A stretch of 64,000 nt of DNA from Blastomussa wellsi (GCA_947652115.1 OX393561.1:23935336-23999335), one strand, 5' to 3'; positions 9,607 to 21,341 are shown, numbered from the stretch's first letter. Numbers and translations are program-made. The notes: generated from the sequence alone by a model not told the origin.

Positions 9607-10494
9607 TTGCACAGATTAACCGCTGCAAACCAATCCCATGTTTACAATATCATGAGAATACGAGACGCAGTGCGTATGAAATAACGACGATTTTCGAATT
9701 ACTTTAAGACATTTCAAAGCAACGAAAAACATACGATTCTTACCAAGAAATTGAACAAGCCATGAATCATCTTTTCAGGTCTGTATTGACAAATCCAAAG
9801 AATTGTATTGAAGCTAAAACAAGCCCTTTTTCAGTACAGCGAACAGACGCCATTAGACCGAATTTTCCGTATAAACGATCATCTTGTCTCTCCCGGGGAA
9901 CCTCAACACATTTGGTATCAGAAGAAAGCTTGTGTTTTCTTCTTTCGAGTAAAATCTTTCTTTCACAACTCCCGCCCTATCCCAGAATGCAAATGGCACT
10001 TCTTTATATACCCCGAGGGGGTAGCACCCAGTCCCTCGCAAAAAATCTCATGGCCAGAAGCCATTTCTTGCTTCAATGTAATGTCGCAAAACTCAAGACA
10101 GCTGACCCGGCGTGGATGCTCTGTAGAGACGACGAAGTTTTGAAAGTGGCGAGTTAAAGTTAAAGAGAGCATCGGAAACGCAAGAAGTAAATTTATCGTT
10201 TTTAGCTCCATAAAACCGCGTTCTCACTATAACTTGCTACTTTTTCTTAAAACAAAGGGTTTTTTGCCATAGACGCAATTAATCAAATTGATGAAAAACT
10301 TGAGACTATGCATGAGAAAATAACAAATTCTAAGGGCTATGTCAATTCCAGTTGTGACTCGGACATGTCAGAAGCTTAGGAAGAGGAGAAAGATTCCGAC
10401 GAGTGATAACATCTTGTCAAATTGTAAACAAGTTTTCACTGTGTTTGATCAGATGGACGAACTACTTGCATGTATAAATGAAAGACTGAGATAG
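9607..10494. other. Stretch with no supported gene
   Basis: Two overlapping plus-strand ORFs (9762-10157 and 9808-10143) and antisense ones exist, but none shows a domain or splice context I can support. Around 10280-10380 a short charged open stretch (INQIDEKLETMHEKI) ends at a TAG. Confidence 0.4.
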
Positions 10495-10610
10495 AGGGGG
10501 TAAGTTTCTAACGAAACTGTGGTGCTGCGTCGGTGGGAAGTATAACAATATAATTTGGTTTTATCAACTGGGTTGATAATGTCAATTGGCCACCGTAAAG
10601 AGATTCAATT

Positions 10611-10641
10611 GCTGACGTTTCGAGCGTTAGCCCTTCGTCAG
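10611..10641 (-). ncRNA. Hammerhead ribozyme core in Penelope 3' region
   Basis: Read on the minus strand: CTGACGA (10641-10635), a stem-II hairpin GGGC/TAAC/GCTC (10633-10622, one G-U pair), GAAA (10621-10618), then CGTC with the cleavage triplet GTC. This matches the CUGANGA...GAAA core. Stem III is only the self-complementary ACGU, which is the minimal form reported for Penelope elements and expected to act as a dimer (established for the group). All conserved core bases are present. Confidence 0.75.
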
Positions 10642-10738
10642 AGCGAATCAAGGAATTGTGCGTCGTTTGTTTTTATATACAGAAAGATGGAGCTTCGCTA
10701 TTGGCTGGTGCCTGGTAACGTGAAAACTTCGGAATAAA

Positions 10739-11593
10739 TTAGTTGAATGAAAAGCGTTCGTTGATACCGTGAGGGTTAAGAGTGCCGATTTGAAAAATAA
10801 ATTTTTGTTCTAGAGTTTTACGGCTTTCCGTGTTTCCTTGGTGAAGGGAAAGGCCGCAGACTGCCATATGTTGCTTAGAATGATTTGGGAGATTGAAGTG
10901 TCTCGCGACCGGTTTCAATGCATTTTTGTTGTCTTTCTCTACGTCACGAAGGTGTTCTCGGAATCGGTCGCCAAGTCGTCTCCCTGTTTCGCCGATGTAT
11001 AACTTTTTGCAAAGAGTGCAAGTTATACAGTAGATGACATTGGCTGAGGTACAGGTGAAATGATCAGTGATTTTGATAGATCGCTTGGGTCCCGATATTT
11101 TGTCCACGTTGTGAATGAAAGGGCATGTTTTGCATCGTGCGCGAGCGCATTTAAAAGTTCCGGGTTGATCACTAGTTTGGAATGCACTTCTGACTAAAAA
11201 GTTACCTATGTTTTTGTCACGTTTAAATGAAATTAATGGAGGTTGCGAAAAGATTCTACCAGTGTCAGGATCATTTTGAAGTAATTTAAAGTTTCTGAGA
11301 ATGATGGATTTAACTGTGTGGTTGTGAGGGTGAAATGTGAGGGTGAATGGAATTCTATCGTTGTTTTCTCTCTGTGACGTTTGTAGTGCTGACTGTCGAT
11401 CAATTTGCTGGGCGCGATGATGGCCCGCTTGAACAACAGAAGCAGGATAACCACGTTTGTCGAAGAAATTGCACATTTCCTCTGATTTTAAGGAAAAATC
11501 AGAGTCGTCACTACAAAGACGGCAAAGTCTAAGAAACTGAGAATAAGGAATAGAATTCTTGACATGTGATGGATGTGAAGATGAATACAACAA
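10739..11593 (-). pseudogene. Penelope-like polyprotein fragment: linker plus C-terminal GIY-YIG endonuclease
   Basis: An open 284-codon fragment. The linker reads HVKNSIPYSQFLRLCRLC and EEMCNFFDKRGYPASVV; the Cys-rich CARARCKTCPFI precedes VIYCITCTLCKKLYIGETGR, the GIY-YIG-like core, then RLGDRFREHLRDV and VARHFNLPNHS. It ends GINERFSFN. The RT that should precede the linker is missing, so this is a dead 5'-truncated copy although the part present is unbroken. Confidence 0.8.
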
Positions 11594-11600
11594 ATAGCTA

Positions 11601-13294
11601 TGAGAATCTGAGATAGCTTTTTAGACTGAGATAGCTTTATAATATCACAGTTTGTGAAATTTACAAAATAAAATGTGTCCTGTTATGCTTAATTTTTCTT
11701 TCAACATATTTCTGCAGCAGACTAGGATACACTTTTACATGTACCCGTAAAACATGGATTTTTCCATGAAATGAACAATAGCGAGACACTGTGGCACCGG
11801 CACGTGACACAAAGTTTGTCTTGATTTCAAATAAACAGATAAACTCTATTCGATTCAACTGACGAGAAACCACCAATGAATCCCTGAATTTGATTACAAG
11901 CTGCAATGACTCTCATTTTCAAATTTGGAAGATCAGAATTCCAACGCCGGTTTGTTCGTAAGAAGAAAGCGCAGCTCCGCTACTGTATCCCAGTCATTAT
12001 TTTTTTCAAAACCCATACATTGATCAGAGGAAAAATTCAAAGCCCGTCAATAGAGAAAGAAAATTTTCTAAAGCCCGGTCATTTTTTTACCAACCTGGGC
12101 ATCCCAATAAACAATGAACCGTCCCTAATAACAAACTGCAACAGAAGCCAACGCATTGCTGCACTCAATTCAGAATCAACATATTTATTGTTAGAAAATG
12201 TATTTCAGTATCTCCACATTCATAGGACCTCTAATTTCTGACATGTGAACAACTCGTTTACAAGCTAGGCAGCAAGAGTTACCCAGCAAAGTTTATGAGT
12301 TATGAGCTCAATCTTGTTGATGACAATAACAAAAATCAATGCAAAGAAAAAACAGATTTTGGTCATTTCATGTATATTTGTACTTACTGCACATCATTCT
12401 GAATATTTCCCAGGAATTTTCTTTCTGGTAGCCACAAATCGCTTATGTTTTGCCTTAAGTCAAGCCGCCGAAGGTCGCCATATTTGATTTGACACATGGG
12501 GACCTGGGTACTTGTGTCCGTGAGCCATGTAATAAGTGTATTTTCACCAAAGGCCAAAATCCAAAATGGCAAAGGCAATTGAATTTTCATTCACAACATC
12601 AAAGATCCGTAAACTTGGTCTTGTAATTCTTCAAAATGTCAGTATTTGAAACGGAAATTTTGAGCACCATGTGGTAGTGTTTGGAAATAGTGGTTACGGG
12701 GTGATTGCATGACTGTACCTGATCCAAAAATGACTTGTACTGCTAAGCTCTGTGTCAGTCTTGCCATGGATCATATTGAACAGAAGGTACTGTACTCCAA
12801 AAAATGTTATTGAAATTGAAAACATTAAGAAACGCTTTTTATTGCACTTGTAGTTATTGCTTTTCTTGTGCTTTCCAAGAAATTAAATACAAATAGCCTA
12901 AGTGAAATATGATTATTAAAATTTATTTGTGATCATTTATATTATAGCTGCACACAGCTTGGGGTTGTAGCACCATGTTTCAGTTGCTACTGCAGTTGAC
13001 GATTATATTGTTACTGTCTCACATATCAAACTCATGGGGTACAAATAGTCTTAACATGAATATAGTGACCAAGCCTACTTCAACGCCCCACTCAAATCGA
13101 GTGTAATTTTCGAACATTTTAACATTGTGCCGATTCTCTACGGAAAAAGTACAAAACACGACCGAGGGTCTTGGGCGATATCTCTTTTACGCAGGCGCAA
13201 ATTAAAAATGTACCACCAGAATCAAAAAAAGGAACAAATTTCCTTTGTTTTGATATGTAAAGTGTCGAACAAAAAGCAGATTTACCCTCGTCAA
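11601..13294. other. Region without a supported gene
   Basis: AT-rich sequence with only short unsupported ORFs. The Penelope truncation point is at about 11600. No repeat that I recognise. Confidence 0.4.
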
Positions 13295-13646
13295 ATGGCG
13301 TTTCAAAACAGCTGTATCTTCCTCCTTTTGATTTTTTCCTGTTTTGTAAGCATGAAAGCAGTAGGAGAGGGATCGGGAAACTCAGAAAGCGCTTCGGGGA
13401 TTAATCTGCCATCGTTTACTTACGAGATAAACAAGTAAGATTTGTGAAGTTCGTTGCAGTATTAAGTCAAAATAAATGCCTTTTTTAAGCTAGTTTGCTG
13501 GATTTTTCGTAAAATTTCCCCATTAAATTTTTCGTTTCAGCTTACTAATCTATACTATTTCAAAGCAAAGTGAAGATGGAGGAAACAATGAGTCGGTCCT
13601 TTCAACAATTGTAAACAAAGTGTTTGAGCAATCAAGCATACGAGGG
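13295..13646 (+). CDS. Putative secreted protein, first two exons (partial)
   Basis: ATG at 13295 opens MAFQNSC followed by a hydrophobic run (IFLLLIFSCFVSM) and a small-residue stretch (KAVGEGSGN), a plausible signal peptide and cleavage region. A GTAAGA donor follows at 13435 (exon 13295-13434, phase 2). The next acceptor TTTCAG at 13535-13540 begins an exon 13541-13646 that stays in frame (NLLIYTISKQSEDGGNNESV, ending EQSSIRG) to a GTAATA donor. Together 82 codons. The evidence is ORF continuity and splice sites only; no family recognised, and later exons are not identified. Confidence 0.4.
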
Positions 13647-13783
13647 GTAATAATCAATAGCCGCATATTAGAAGTCTTCAGAAAGAAAATTTTCTGTCTT
13701 CAGAAAGCTGTCACACGTAGGGGCCAAACCACCCCTCAAATGTTTCATCGGAAGCCCGGGGAGAATCATGGGGAAAATCCAAG

Positions 13784-13990
13784 ATGGCGGCCAAATTGTT
13801 GTTTTGTAGCCAAAAATCCAAGATGGCCGCCAATGTGGACTTTTCCGAATCGCTTCAAGAACCTTTACAACGCGCCAAATCTGAATGCTTGAGCCAGACT
13901 TCAAGCGGCAATGGAATTGGAAAAGTGAACGCCTTCTTTCATGAGCTTGAAGTTGCCGTGGAAGTCCTGGAGGACAAATTTAGCAGTTGA
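13784..13990 (+). CDS. Hypothetical protein, possibly joined to 14033-14422
   Basis: ATG at 13784, 68 codons (MAAKLLFCSQKSKMAANVD...). The C-terminal part (VNAFFHELEVAVEVLEDKF) is helix-like. A frame change near 13985 would join it to the ORF at 14006-14422, so the two may be one broken or spliced gene. No family recognised. Confidence 0.25.
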   Translation: MAAKLLFCSQKSKMAANVDFSESLQEPLQRAKSECLSQTSSGNGIGKVNAFFHELEVAVEVLEDKFSS

Positions 13991-14032
13991 TCTTTATTTG
14001 CCAATGTGCAACGATTATTGCCAGCACGAGGA

Positions 14033-14422
14033 ATGCTGGCAAGGGCCTTACGAAAAGCACATCAGAAGATTGTTTGCCGCTTAAATACGCGACCGAAATT
14101 GGCAAATCCGTGGCTGGGTGAATTTACTATGGACATGCCAGAAGAGATGTTAAGTTGCCTGTCCAAAGATTTGATGGCACGAACCAACTATGGCCATCAG
14201 ACTACTGAAACTAACACTGTAGTGAAACATAAAATAACGCACATGCGAAAGGCAAGGTACTTGTTTGCCAGAATGGACCTTGATGGGTCTGAAGTGGATC
14301 GGGAGTCCATTTTGAAGAAACCAATTAAAAATGCACTGGATGATTCATTGGAAAGATGTGAGGTGGTTGTTTCTGAGGAAAAGCCTTTGGAGTTGAACTT
14401 CCACAAAAAAATGAAGTATTAA
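14033..14422 (+). CDS. Hypothetical protein
   Basis: ATG at 14033, 129 residues, open to 14422; the frame also extends nine codons upstream to a GTG at 14006. Rich in Arg and Lys with blocks such as RARYLFARMDLDGSEVD-like acidic/basic mixtures. No motif or family that I recognise. Codon content looks coding and the ORF is longer than its surroundings, but nothing else supports it. Confidence 0.3.
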   Translation: MLARALRKAHQKIVCRLNTRPKLANPWLGEFTMDMPEEMLSCLSKDLMARTNYGHQTTETNTVVKHKITHMRKARYLFARMDLDGSEVDRESILKKPIKNALDDSLERCEVVVSEEKPLELNFHKKMKY

Positions 14423-14812
14423 CAGTAAAATTTCACAATGGCTATTGGAATGCGAGTGGTTTTCCGCAGCACTGAAATTAATCGTGCGTGCATCAGCTTG
14501 AAGGTTTGAGTTATAATTGGCTGTCGACTGTATTTTATTTTCCAAGGCAAAAACTGTAAATTAACAACAATTCATAACATTCCTGAGCATACCGTATTTA
14601 TTCATTTAAACGCTGCCCTCGATTAAATGCCTCCCTCGAATAAACGCCGCACTCAAAGCATTAAAAATTTAAAATCGAATAAATATGGTAAAGAAATAGC
14701 TTTATGTGTTTTCACGTCGGGCAAACGAGGACGTCAATAGTGCCACGAGATTCAAAGTTGCGGTCAGCGGGGAAGACCAAAAAAATTGTCGCGTGAGGTT
14801 TGGAAATACAAA
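14423..14812. other. Non-coding stretch with AAACGCC-type repeats
   Basis: Contains short recurring units around 14600-14660 (AAACGCTGCCCTCGATTAAATG, CTCGAATAAACGCCGCACTC style). No gene seen. Confidence 0.3.
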
Positions 14813-15202
14813 ATGGCGGCTAAGTATTTTACTGTGGACGAGGTTCGTGAACTTGTTATTGAAGACACAACTGACGATAATTTGGACAAAGACAGGGAAT
14901 ACGAAGAATCGGATGGTTTTGAAGAAGTAATGAGGCAGAAATTAGAGGAACTGGCTGAATTTGCTGCCGAAATACAACCAGAATTTGATGAAGACACTTT
15001 CAAAACATCTACACTTCGATTTGGTTTGGCATGCTTTACCATATGTTCAACACCTTATGGTAATGCAATGAAAAGGGTCCTTGAAACAACTATAAATTGT
15101 GGATCAATTCTCTGCAGTGAAAGCCGATTGTGGTTGGAAATGCTTTATCGGAAAATTGGTGGACGAGCGAAAATTAGAAATCCTTATCAAGAAAGAGTGT
15201 AG
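14813..15202 (+). CDS. Hypothetical acidic protein
   Basis: ATG at 14813 in a good context (AAAATGGCGGC), 129 residues. The first half is strongly acidic (FTVDEVRELVIEDTTDD, YEESDGFEEV), reminiscent of the acidic N termini of piggyBac-type or other transposase genes; the second half carries scattered Cys (GLACFTICSTPYG, NCGSILCSESRLW). There is no downstream catalytic domain within 800 bp. Function unknown. Confidence 0.35.
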   Translation: MAAKYFTVDEVRELVIEDTTDDNLDKDREYEESDGFEEVMRQKLEELAEFAAEIQPEFDEDTFKTSTLRFGLACFTICSTPYGNAMKRVLETTINCGSILCSESRLWLEMLYRKIGGRAKIRNPYQERV

Positions 15203-16032
15203 TTATGTTGTTTTCCATTCTTACTGGGTACAGGGATGCAAGAGTGCAGAAATATTTTACTCATACTCTTAAGGGAAGTAGAAGTGGCAAGGCAAAGTAG
15301 CTTGTAAACATGGATAAGAACTTTGTACTGATCTATAAGTACAAGCAAGGAAAATTTACAATGGAATTCAATTTTGGAGTCTGGAATGCCAGTGGATTCC
15401 CACTACATACTTAAATACAAAATAGGTACTGTAGTCTGATTATATTACCATGTGATAGACAGTTATAGTTTCATAACACAGCATTTTTTATTCCTTTGTT
15501 CAAAGTTACAAGTAAACAGGGAACCATAAACATTTAAATCTTGTTGAAAACTGTTTACAATTTGTATTCTGGATTTTAAAAATATAATAAATATGTTTAA
15601 CATCTCAATTATTATATGAACATTTAAATCTTCTTAAACATGAGATTCTGTTGAAAACTGTTTACAAATTATTTGTATTCTGTATTATACAAATAAGTAT
15701 GATAGACAAATAAGTATTAAAGTGTTCAAAGTTATAAGAAAACAGCATACTATAAATATTTGCATGTAACCTTAAAGTGGTACTGCGACCAAAAAAACAA
15801 TTCTTATTTTTCCATACTCCCCATGCCATGGAAGGTTTTTTTTTTTTGGGGGGGGGGGGGGTTTGCAGCCCCACCTTTTTTCTAGAAAGTCTTAAATTCT
15901 GCCTTCGACTCTCTTCGGGCTTGGAATTTTGAGTGACCTTCCATGTGAGAGTATGAATACTTTTTAGTTTGATGAGCATTAGCCCCCACATTTGTATCAC
16001 CATAACATGTTGAATATACGGTTATAAACCAT
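15203..16032. other. Region without a gene; oligo-T/oligo-G tract
   Basis: Holds a T run then a G run (about 15836-15861), and near-repeated A/T-rich stretches around 15530-15700 (AAACTGTTTACAA.TTTGTATTCTG twice). Nothing coding. Confidence 0.4.
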
Positions 16033-18169
16033 TTAAACCCTGAAAGTGACCTTCTTTTGCTGAATACTGTTGACAATTTGCATCCTGTATTGATGTTTAC
16101 AGTATTTACAGTCTTTTCCATCTGTGAGCATTAGCCCACAATAACAATAAGCAGAATCTGAAACACGTTTAGGAATATACGTTTCTGTGCACTTTTTACT
16201 GTTTGGAAGATTACATCCCCTTTCTCGTAACCAGATGAGCGAGACAAACTCGTGACGAAATACTGACTTCCAGCAAGTGATGTTGGTAGAATTTGTCGCA
16301 TATCTTGAGATAGCCAGATGCTTTGCTTCCCTTCCCTCCATGGAATTTATGAGCAAACCCTTCCCATACTTCTGGAAAATATGTCTTGTGTGAACAGGGA
16401 CTACATTACCAATTGTCCATACTGTTGGGTTTACCTCAAGATATAGTGCACAGCAAATGAAAAAGTTGCTACATTCTCTGTCAAGTTCATTTATTTGTGC
16501 TTCATCAATACTGAACCTTCTGTACAGGGAAATGGCATTTCGTAGAGACAAGATTGCAAATGCAAAAATGTGCAGTTTCATACTGACCTGTCTTGAATCA
16601 TTTACCCCTTCAATTGCTGATATCATATACATAAAGTTATGGAGAAACCTGCGTGATTCTTGCCCAGTAAACCTGTAGTCAAAGGATTTTGCATTTCCCT
16701 TGCTTTCATCAAACCACCTCATGATTTTCTTAGCTAGACGGGACATGTTGCACTGATTTTTTAGGCTAGAAATTAGCCTGGCAAATGGAGAAAGGTTACT
16801 AACCTTAGAAAATTCATTAATGCTTTGGCTTAGTTCAGACCTTTGTATTGTGTAAAGGTTCAACATGTGCTTTGTTGATCAATTTGCAAATGCTTGGAAT
16901 AAATTCCTGTCTTGACTTCTTCTCAGCAATAAAAGAGGTTATTTTGCTTCTCTTTGTGCTTTCACATAACTTTGATTTGCTTAATTTTTCTTTCAGTTTT
17001 TCAACCTGCTTGACAACCTTTACTCGAGTTTCGTAATCCCATGGTTTCCACTCATTGCCCTCTGACAGGCCAAATGTGAACTTCAGTGAACTCATGTTGT
17101 CATAGGAAACATTTTCAAATGAGGAAAAGTACTTTGCACTATTACTTAGTTCCCCACCTAAAAAGCAGAGCATTTTCATATCATTTAGCAGTTCAGACAC
17201 TTCAAATTTAATGTCTCTCCCATTTACCTTGAAAACCCTACCCTCCAGGTATGAGATGTCGCTGACAACTTTGGCCACATACTTTTGAACTGCTTCACAG
17301 CTCTCAGAGCAGTTGGCTCCAAATATCAAAAAATTGTCTTCGTTGCTCAGAAACCTCTTTCCCACATTTAAAAAGCTAACCAGCCAAGCACATGATTGAT
17401 CATACTTGCCAAAGGGAGCCCTGTCTCCACCTATGGCAACCTTAAAGGTAAAAGGGTTTCCAAACCAGTTGAATTCTTCAGGTTTATAAACTTTCAAATA
17501 GAATTCTGCTAACCTTGGAAGAAATTCCTTAAGGTCTCGAAAAAAGCCATTAACCTTGTTTTGGCTATCTCTGCACAATTCTTCCTCCACAGAGTACAAA
17601 TTGCCTATGTCTACCCCTTCCAGAAATTGCACAAGCTTATAATAGGGCACAAGGACAGGTATTTTACAGTTGGCAACCTTCTTAAACTTCGAAACCACTT
17701 TTTTGAATGAAGTTGACTGACGCACCTTGATATATTTTCTCTTTCCCATTACACCCATAGCATAATATACATCAACGCTTCTCAGCATGTTTTCATTCGT
17801 TTTTTCATACGCAGCACACTGGTCACTATGAAATTTAGAGGTTACAGTCTTAGCTAAAGCGGTTTTTTTACAAATAGCTGAGGCTACAACTTTTCTGGAG
17901 AACTTGGTGTCCAGTGTCTCAACCATGCCATCCAAAGCAGGGCGATGATTCTCCTTTGAACCACCATTTATTTCAATGGCTGCCTGGAAAGTTTCTTGTA
18001 CACGCCTTCTCTTTGTTCTGATTGACATCTCTCCATTTTCCATATTTGTTGGTGACTTCCTTCTTCTTCCTAGGGACAAATCGGAAACAAATGCCCCATT
18101 TGATTGTCCTGTGTTGCTGTTTTGAAGACCCTCTTTCAGGGTAGTCACATGAGCCACTGTTTCCTCGAT
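16033..18169 (-). pseudogene. Gene B, large exon: RNase-H-like transposase-derived family, one frameshift
   Basis: Two overlapping minus-strand frames, 18169-16835 and 16866-16033, make about 715 codons of one protein with a single frame change near 16850. The acceptor is at 18171-18170. Features: RPALDG and GVMGKRKY as in A; FTFKVAIGGDRAPFG (candidate first acidic site; gene C has AIGADGAPFG); LLNDMKMLCFLGGELSNSAK (candidate second); and in the last third VVPVHTRHIFQKYGKGL then NSMEGREAKH, a candidate Glu context resembling HVPEI...SEGNE of RAG1. It ends with a Cys-rich CYCGLMLTDGKDCKYC. Assignment to a DDE/RNase-H fold is inference. One frameshift in 2.1 kb suggests recent loss or a sequencing error. 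Confidence 0.6.
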
Positions 18170-18581
18170 CTATATATAAATATAGAAAACCATGATTATA
18201 TTTAAATTTGTTATTTTGATAAATGAGTAGCACATAATTTTAAATTTCATTCATTACGAAGCAAAGAGCCACCTAGTTAATGTACACAAACCATTTTAAT
18301 AATAACTGTTGTTGTTGTTATTATAATTATAAACAATTATTGGATGAGGTTTTTGTGATATCTGAAATACTCAAGGTCGAGGTAAGTGTTAGCAGCCAAA
18401 GCCAAAGGCTGAGGCTGATAATACTAACCAAGACCTTAGTTAAATGCATTTCTAAAGAAAGTATCATTGAATCTTTATCTTCAAGTAATTTCTTGCTGGG
18501 TCGATGAAGCGAATCGAGAAGCCATTCTTATTTCGCTGTCCGTGAACTTGACATTGCTCTTGGAAATCATGCATTGTGCGC

Positions 18582-18638
18582 GCAACCTACAGATTATTCA
18601 ATCTTTAGGTACAGATTAGTGAATAATCTGTAGGTTGC
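18582..18638. repeat. Perfect 19-bp hairpin in gene B intron
   Basis: GCAACCTACAGATTATTCA (18582-18600) and its exact complement (18620-18638) around a 19-nt loop. Confidence 0.7.
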
Positions 18639-18925
18639 ACTGTTCCCCAGAATTAACTGTAGGCTTTTAGCCAATGAGAAGACAGATGGTGACTACAATG
18701 TATAATAATTATTATTATTACTATTGATTATGTGTACCAAAGGCATCCTACTGTCAATCAAAACCCTCGATCGATACTTGATCAACACTCCATCAACACC
18801 TCAGTTGATTAATATGAGTTGGCCGCCACTCAGCTGACTAAGGATCGACTGATGATCAAGTGTCAACCGAGTATCAATTGGGATGTCGATTGAGTATTGA
18901 TCAAGATGTCGATTGAGGGTCCTTT

Positions 18926-18963
18926 ACGTGTAGTAAAGGACTGCAGGGGCCTTTACTACACGT
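18926..18963. repeat. 14-bp hairpin in gene B intron
   Basis: ACGTGTAGTAAAGG (18926-18939) and its complement (18950-18963). The neighbouring 18740-18920 is rich in TCGATTGAGTATTGATCA-type near-repeats. Confidence 0.6.
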
Positions 18964-19174
18964 GATCCTTTACTATTACTATTGCTATTGTTATTCATAT
19001 TGTTATTATTAATACTACATTACATACTAAGTCAGCTGATATTTATGTAAATTAAGAAAATATCTTGCATTTACACCAATATATAAATACTGACTGCTAG
19101 TCATAAGCTTATGTTACAAATGAAAATAAAAATGAACAAATATAAAACAATCTAAACCGGTTTCTGTGCCATAC

Positions 19175-19339
19175 CTTGTTTTGCAATCTTCTAAGTTGTA
19201 ACTGAGCGGCTTCTAACTTTTTTCTTTCCCCTTCTATGAGGTGGTTAGTTGAAGCCAATTCCTCTCGTGCTTCTTTACGTTCTTTCATAAAATGGCCGAC
19301 ATCGAAACGAGCGAACTTTTTCTTTGCGACCTGGGGCAT
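19175..19339 (-). CDS. Gene B, exon 1 (start, basic motif and coiled coil)
   Basis: ATG at 19339-19337 (MPQVAKKKFARFDVGHFMKE), 55 codons, then a charged heptad-like run (ERKKLEAAQLQLRRLQNK) up to a GTATGG donor at 19174. Phase 0 agrees with the acceptor of the large exon at 18169 across a 1-kb intron. Paralogous to gene A exon 1. Confidence 0.6.
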
Positions 19340-19993
19340 CCTAAGCAAACCAAGAAGTGACAACTGTTACTTAACACGCGCGAAATTGCTGCCAGTAAAC
19401 TCGAAATATCTCAAATATTAAGCCATTGCCATCAAAACAAAAAACATCAGATTCTTACCTGAAAGCTGCTGCCACACCGAGGGTTAACAGAACCAAGTAA
19501 ATAATTGAACCAAAAAAGTTATTTGAAGCCATCTCCGTCCTTCATTTTGTGTTAAGCGAATGTTGTGAAACTCCTGTGTTCTAGACCGTTTTCAAGACAG
19601 AGATTTTTAGGGAAAAAATTGATATTACTAGCCAAGTTTGGTATCAAACGAAAGCTACGAATTTCGAGTATTGGCGGGAAGCAATCTCAAACCTCCAATT
19701 GCCTTATGGGTTGACAAAATCCTTATTCTTTAGGGACCCCTCGTTATCAAATTTCCTAGGTTCCAGTCCCCCAGGAAATTGAAATCCCGGTCGTAATTTC
19801 AGCGATCATTTCTCGTGGTATGATTTAAGTCCTCGTTTGCCCGACGTGTTTGGTGCCAGAAGTAGGCGAAAAGGAGGTTACCATTAATAACTACATGTTT
19901 GTCATCATCATCAAAAGTGTTATATAATTATTATTGGCACAACAACAGTGTAAAATAAAAGGAATGAAATTGTTTCTATATAATTATAATTAC
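19340..19993. other. Gap between genes B and C
   Basis: Upstream region of gene B and downstream of the truncated gene C. I see no continuation exon of gene C here, so C stops after its 19994 donor. No other gene seen. Confidence 0.4.
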
Positions 19994-20776
19994 CAGTCGC
20001 AGTGTCATCCCTTCCGAAAGGAGCTCCGTCTGCCCCAATAGCTAGGTAGAGCACATCTTTCTCCCCATTAAACCAGTGTAAGCACGGCACTCTCTCATTG
20101 AGAAAAAGGTAGAAGTCGGCAAGCTTTAATAGAAATGGCTTTAAGGGCCTGTACACCCCAGGACATGCTTCAACATCGAATCTTGCAGCGAGTGTTTCCA
20201 AAGTTGTCAGCTCACCAATGTCAATGCTTTGAATGAACTGTGTTAATGATTTGTATGGGACTATTTTAGGGATTTCACAGTTTTTCATGAATTCTGTCTT
20301 TTTGTTTTTAGTATTCTTTGCACTATCCCTCACTACATCATTGGCATTTCAAATACAAGTGTACTTTTTTTGCTGATAAGTCCTCCTTCATATAAGACAC
20401 GCATGCTTCTGACTTTATTTTTGAGGCTTTTTTCATAGTCAGTGATGTTGTTCTTTACAATGTCTGGTATTATCGACTGGGTACAGGTTTTTGACTTTCC
20501 TACATATTCCTTTATGCATTGTTTGGGTGCAGTGTTAATCAGTGTAGTCCACATACCATCCATGACTGGTTTGTCTGGCTGATTCAATATTTTCTTCATC
20601 CCGCAGTGAACTGGCCTAAGCACCTCCAGAGTTTTTCTTCTTCTTCGCATAGTCTGAGCCCTCGAAAGGTTTAGTTTCTCACTTGACAGCACATCAACTT
20701 CACTTGTTGTAGCAGGCAGTCTTGGTTTCTTACTTCTTGCTACTTCACAATCACCATCATGTGTTAACTCATCTAA
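19994..20776 (-). pseudogene. Gene C, exon 3 (third paralogue, frameshifted and 3' truncated)
   Basis: The acceptor CAG is at 20779-20777 and the first codons LDELTHDGDCEVARSKK are in phase 0 with exon 2. Homology to A and B: VMDGMWTTL against ALDGMVETL, then PYKSLTQFIQSIDIGEL against B's PYYKLVQFLEGVDIGNL, FLLKLADFYL against LPRLAEFYL, and AIGADGAPFGRDDTAT. A frame change at about 20335 (MPMM stop against NDVVRDSAK) breaks it. It ends at a GTAATT donor (19993) just after the GADGAPFG motif; B has no intron at that point, and no further exon is present before gene B, so the C-terminal two thirds are missing. Confidence 0.6.
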
Positions 20777-20934
20777 CTGTAGGAAAATTTTAACAATAAT
20801 AATAATGAGAAATTATAATAATGATGATAATGATTATGATAATGACAATAAAATAATAACAAGATTTTTTAAAAAAATAAGGCTTATGGTACTTTGCGAA
20901 ACGAAACGAAACGAAATGGTACTTTGCGAAATGA

Positions 20935-21062
20935 TACCCTATTCTAGACCAAAATTCTCTGATTTCCATACCCTATCCTAGACTAAACTGCTCACAAACC
21001 CTACCCTTTATAGCGGCACATACCTATATAGCTGATTTATGGGTGTATCCCCCCCCCCGGGC
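20935..21062. repeat. Fragment of the oligo-C/G-ended MITE-like family
   Basis: Wording such as ACCCTATTCTAGACC, CCTATCCTAGAC, TAGCGGCACATACC, ending in CCCCCCCCCGGG. It shares TAGCGGCACAT-type and oligo-C end features with the fuller copy at 47513-47842. Confidence 0.45.
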
Positions 21063-21136
21063 GTTCAGAATGGGACTGGGACACTGCATGGTGAGTTGCC
21101 TAAATATAAATCTACCCAATTAAACTAGCTGGCTAC

Positions 21137-21341
21137 CTTCCTTTTCTTCTGACGTATTCGCTCTTCTGTACGATGAAGTTCAGCCTGTAATTCTTCAAGT
21201 TCGACAGATTTGTTTTCCACTTGAGATTTTATTTCTACAATTTTCTCATCACAATCTAACTTTTTTCGCAGTTCCTTGTGTATTCGCTCCTTTCTGAGGT
21301 GACTATACAGTCCAAGAGGGAAGCGTTTCTTTGGATGTGCC
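21137..21341 (-). CDS. Gene C, exon 2 copy c (coiled coil)
   Basis: 205 nt, acceptor TCTAG at 21343-21342, donor GTAGCC at 21136. With exon 1 it encodes RAHPKKRFPLGLYSHLRKER then a charged coiled coil ending RIRQKKRK, the counterpart of exon 1 in genes A and B. Enters phase 2, leaves phase 0. Confidence 0.55.

Larger units (their letters stand above)
10495..11600 (-). mobile_element. 5'-truncated canonical Penelope-like element (linker, GIY-YIG, 3' end)
   Basis: The minus-strand ORF 11593-10739 carries the linker and C-terminal endonuclease of a canonical Penelope-like element, with the RT lost by 5' truncation. The 3' non-coding end (10495-10738) contains a hammerhead ribozyme core. A second, rearranged copy of the same family lies at 59366-60044. 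Confidence 0.8.

Noticed and set aside
9762..10157. 131-codon ORF and overlapping ones on both strands
   Set aside because: Several frames are open at once, no motif, no splice context; likely chance or unknown repeat.
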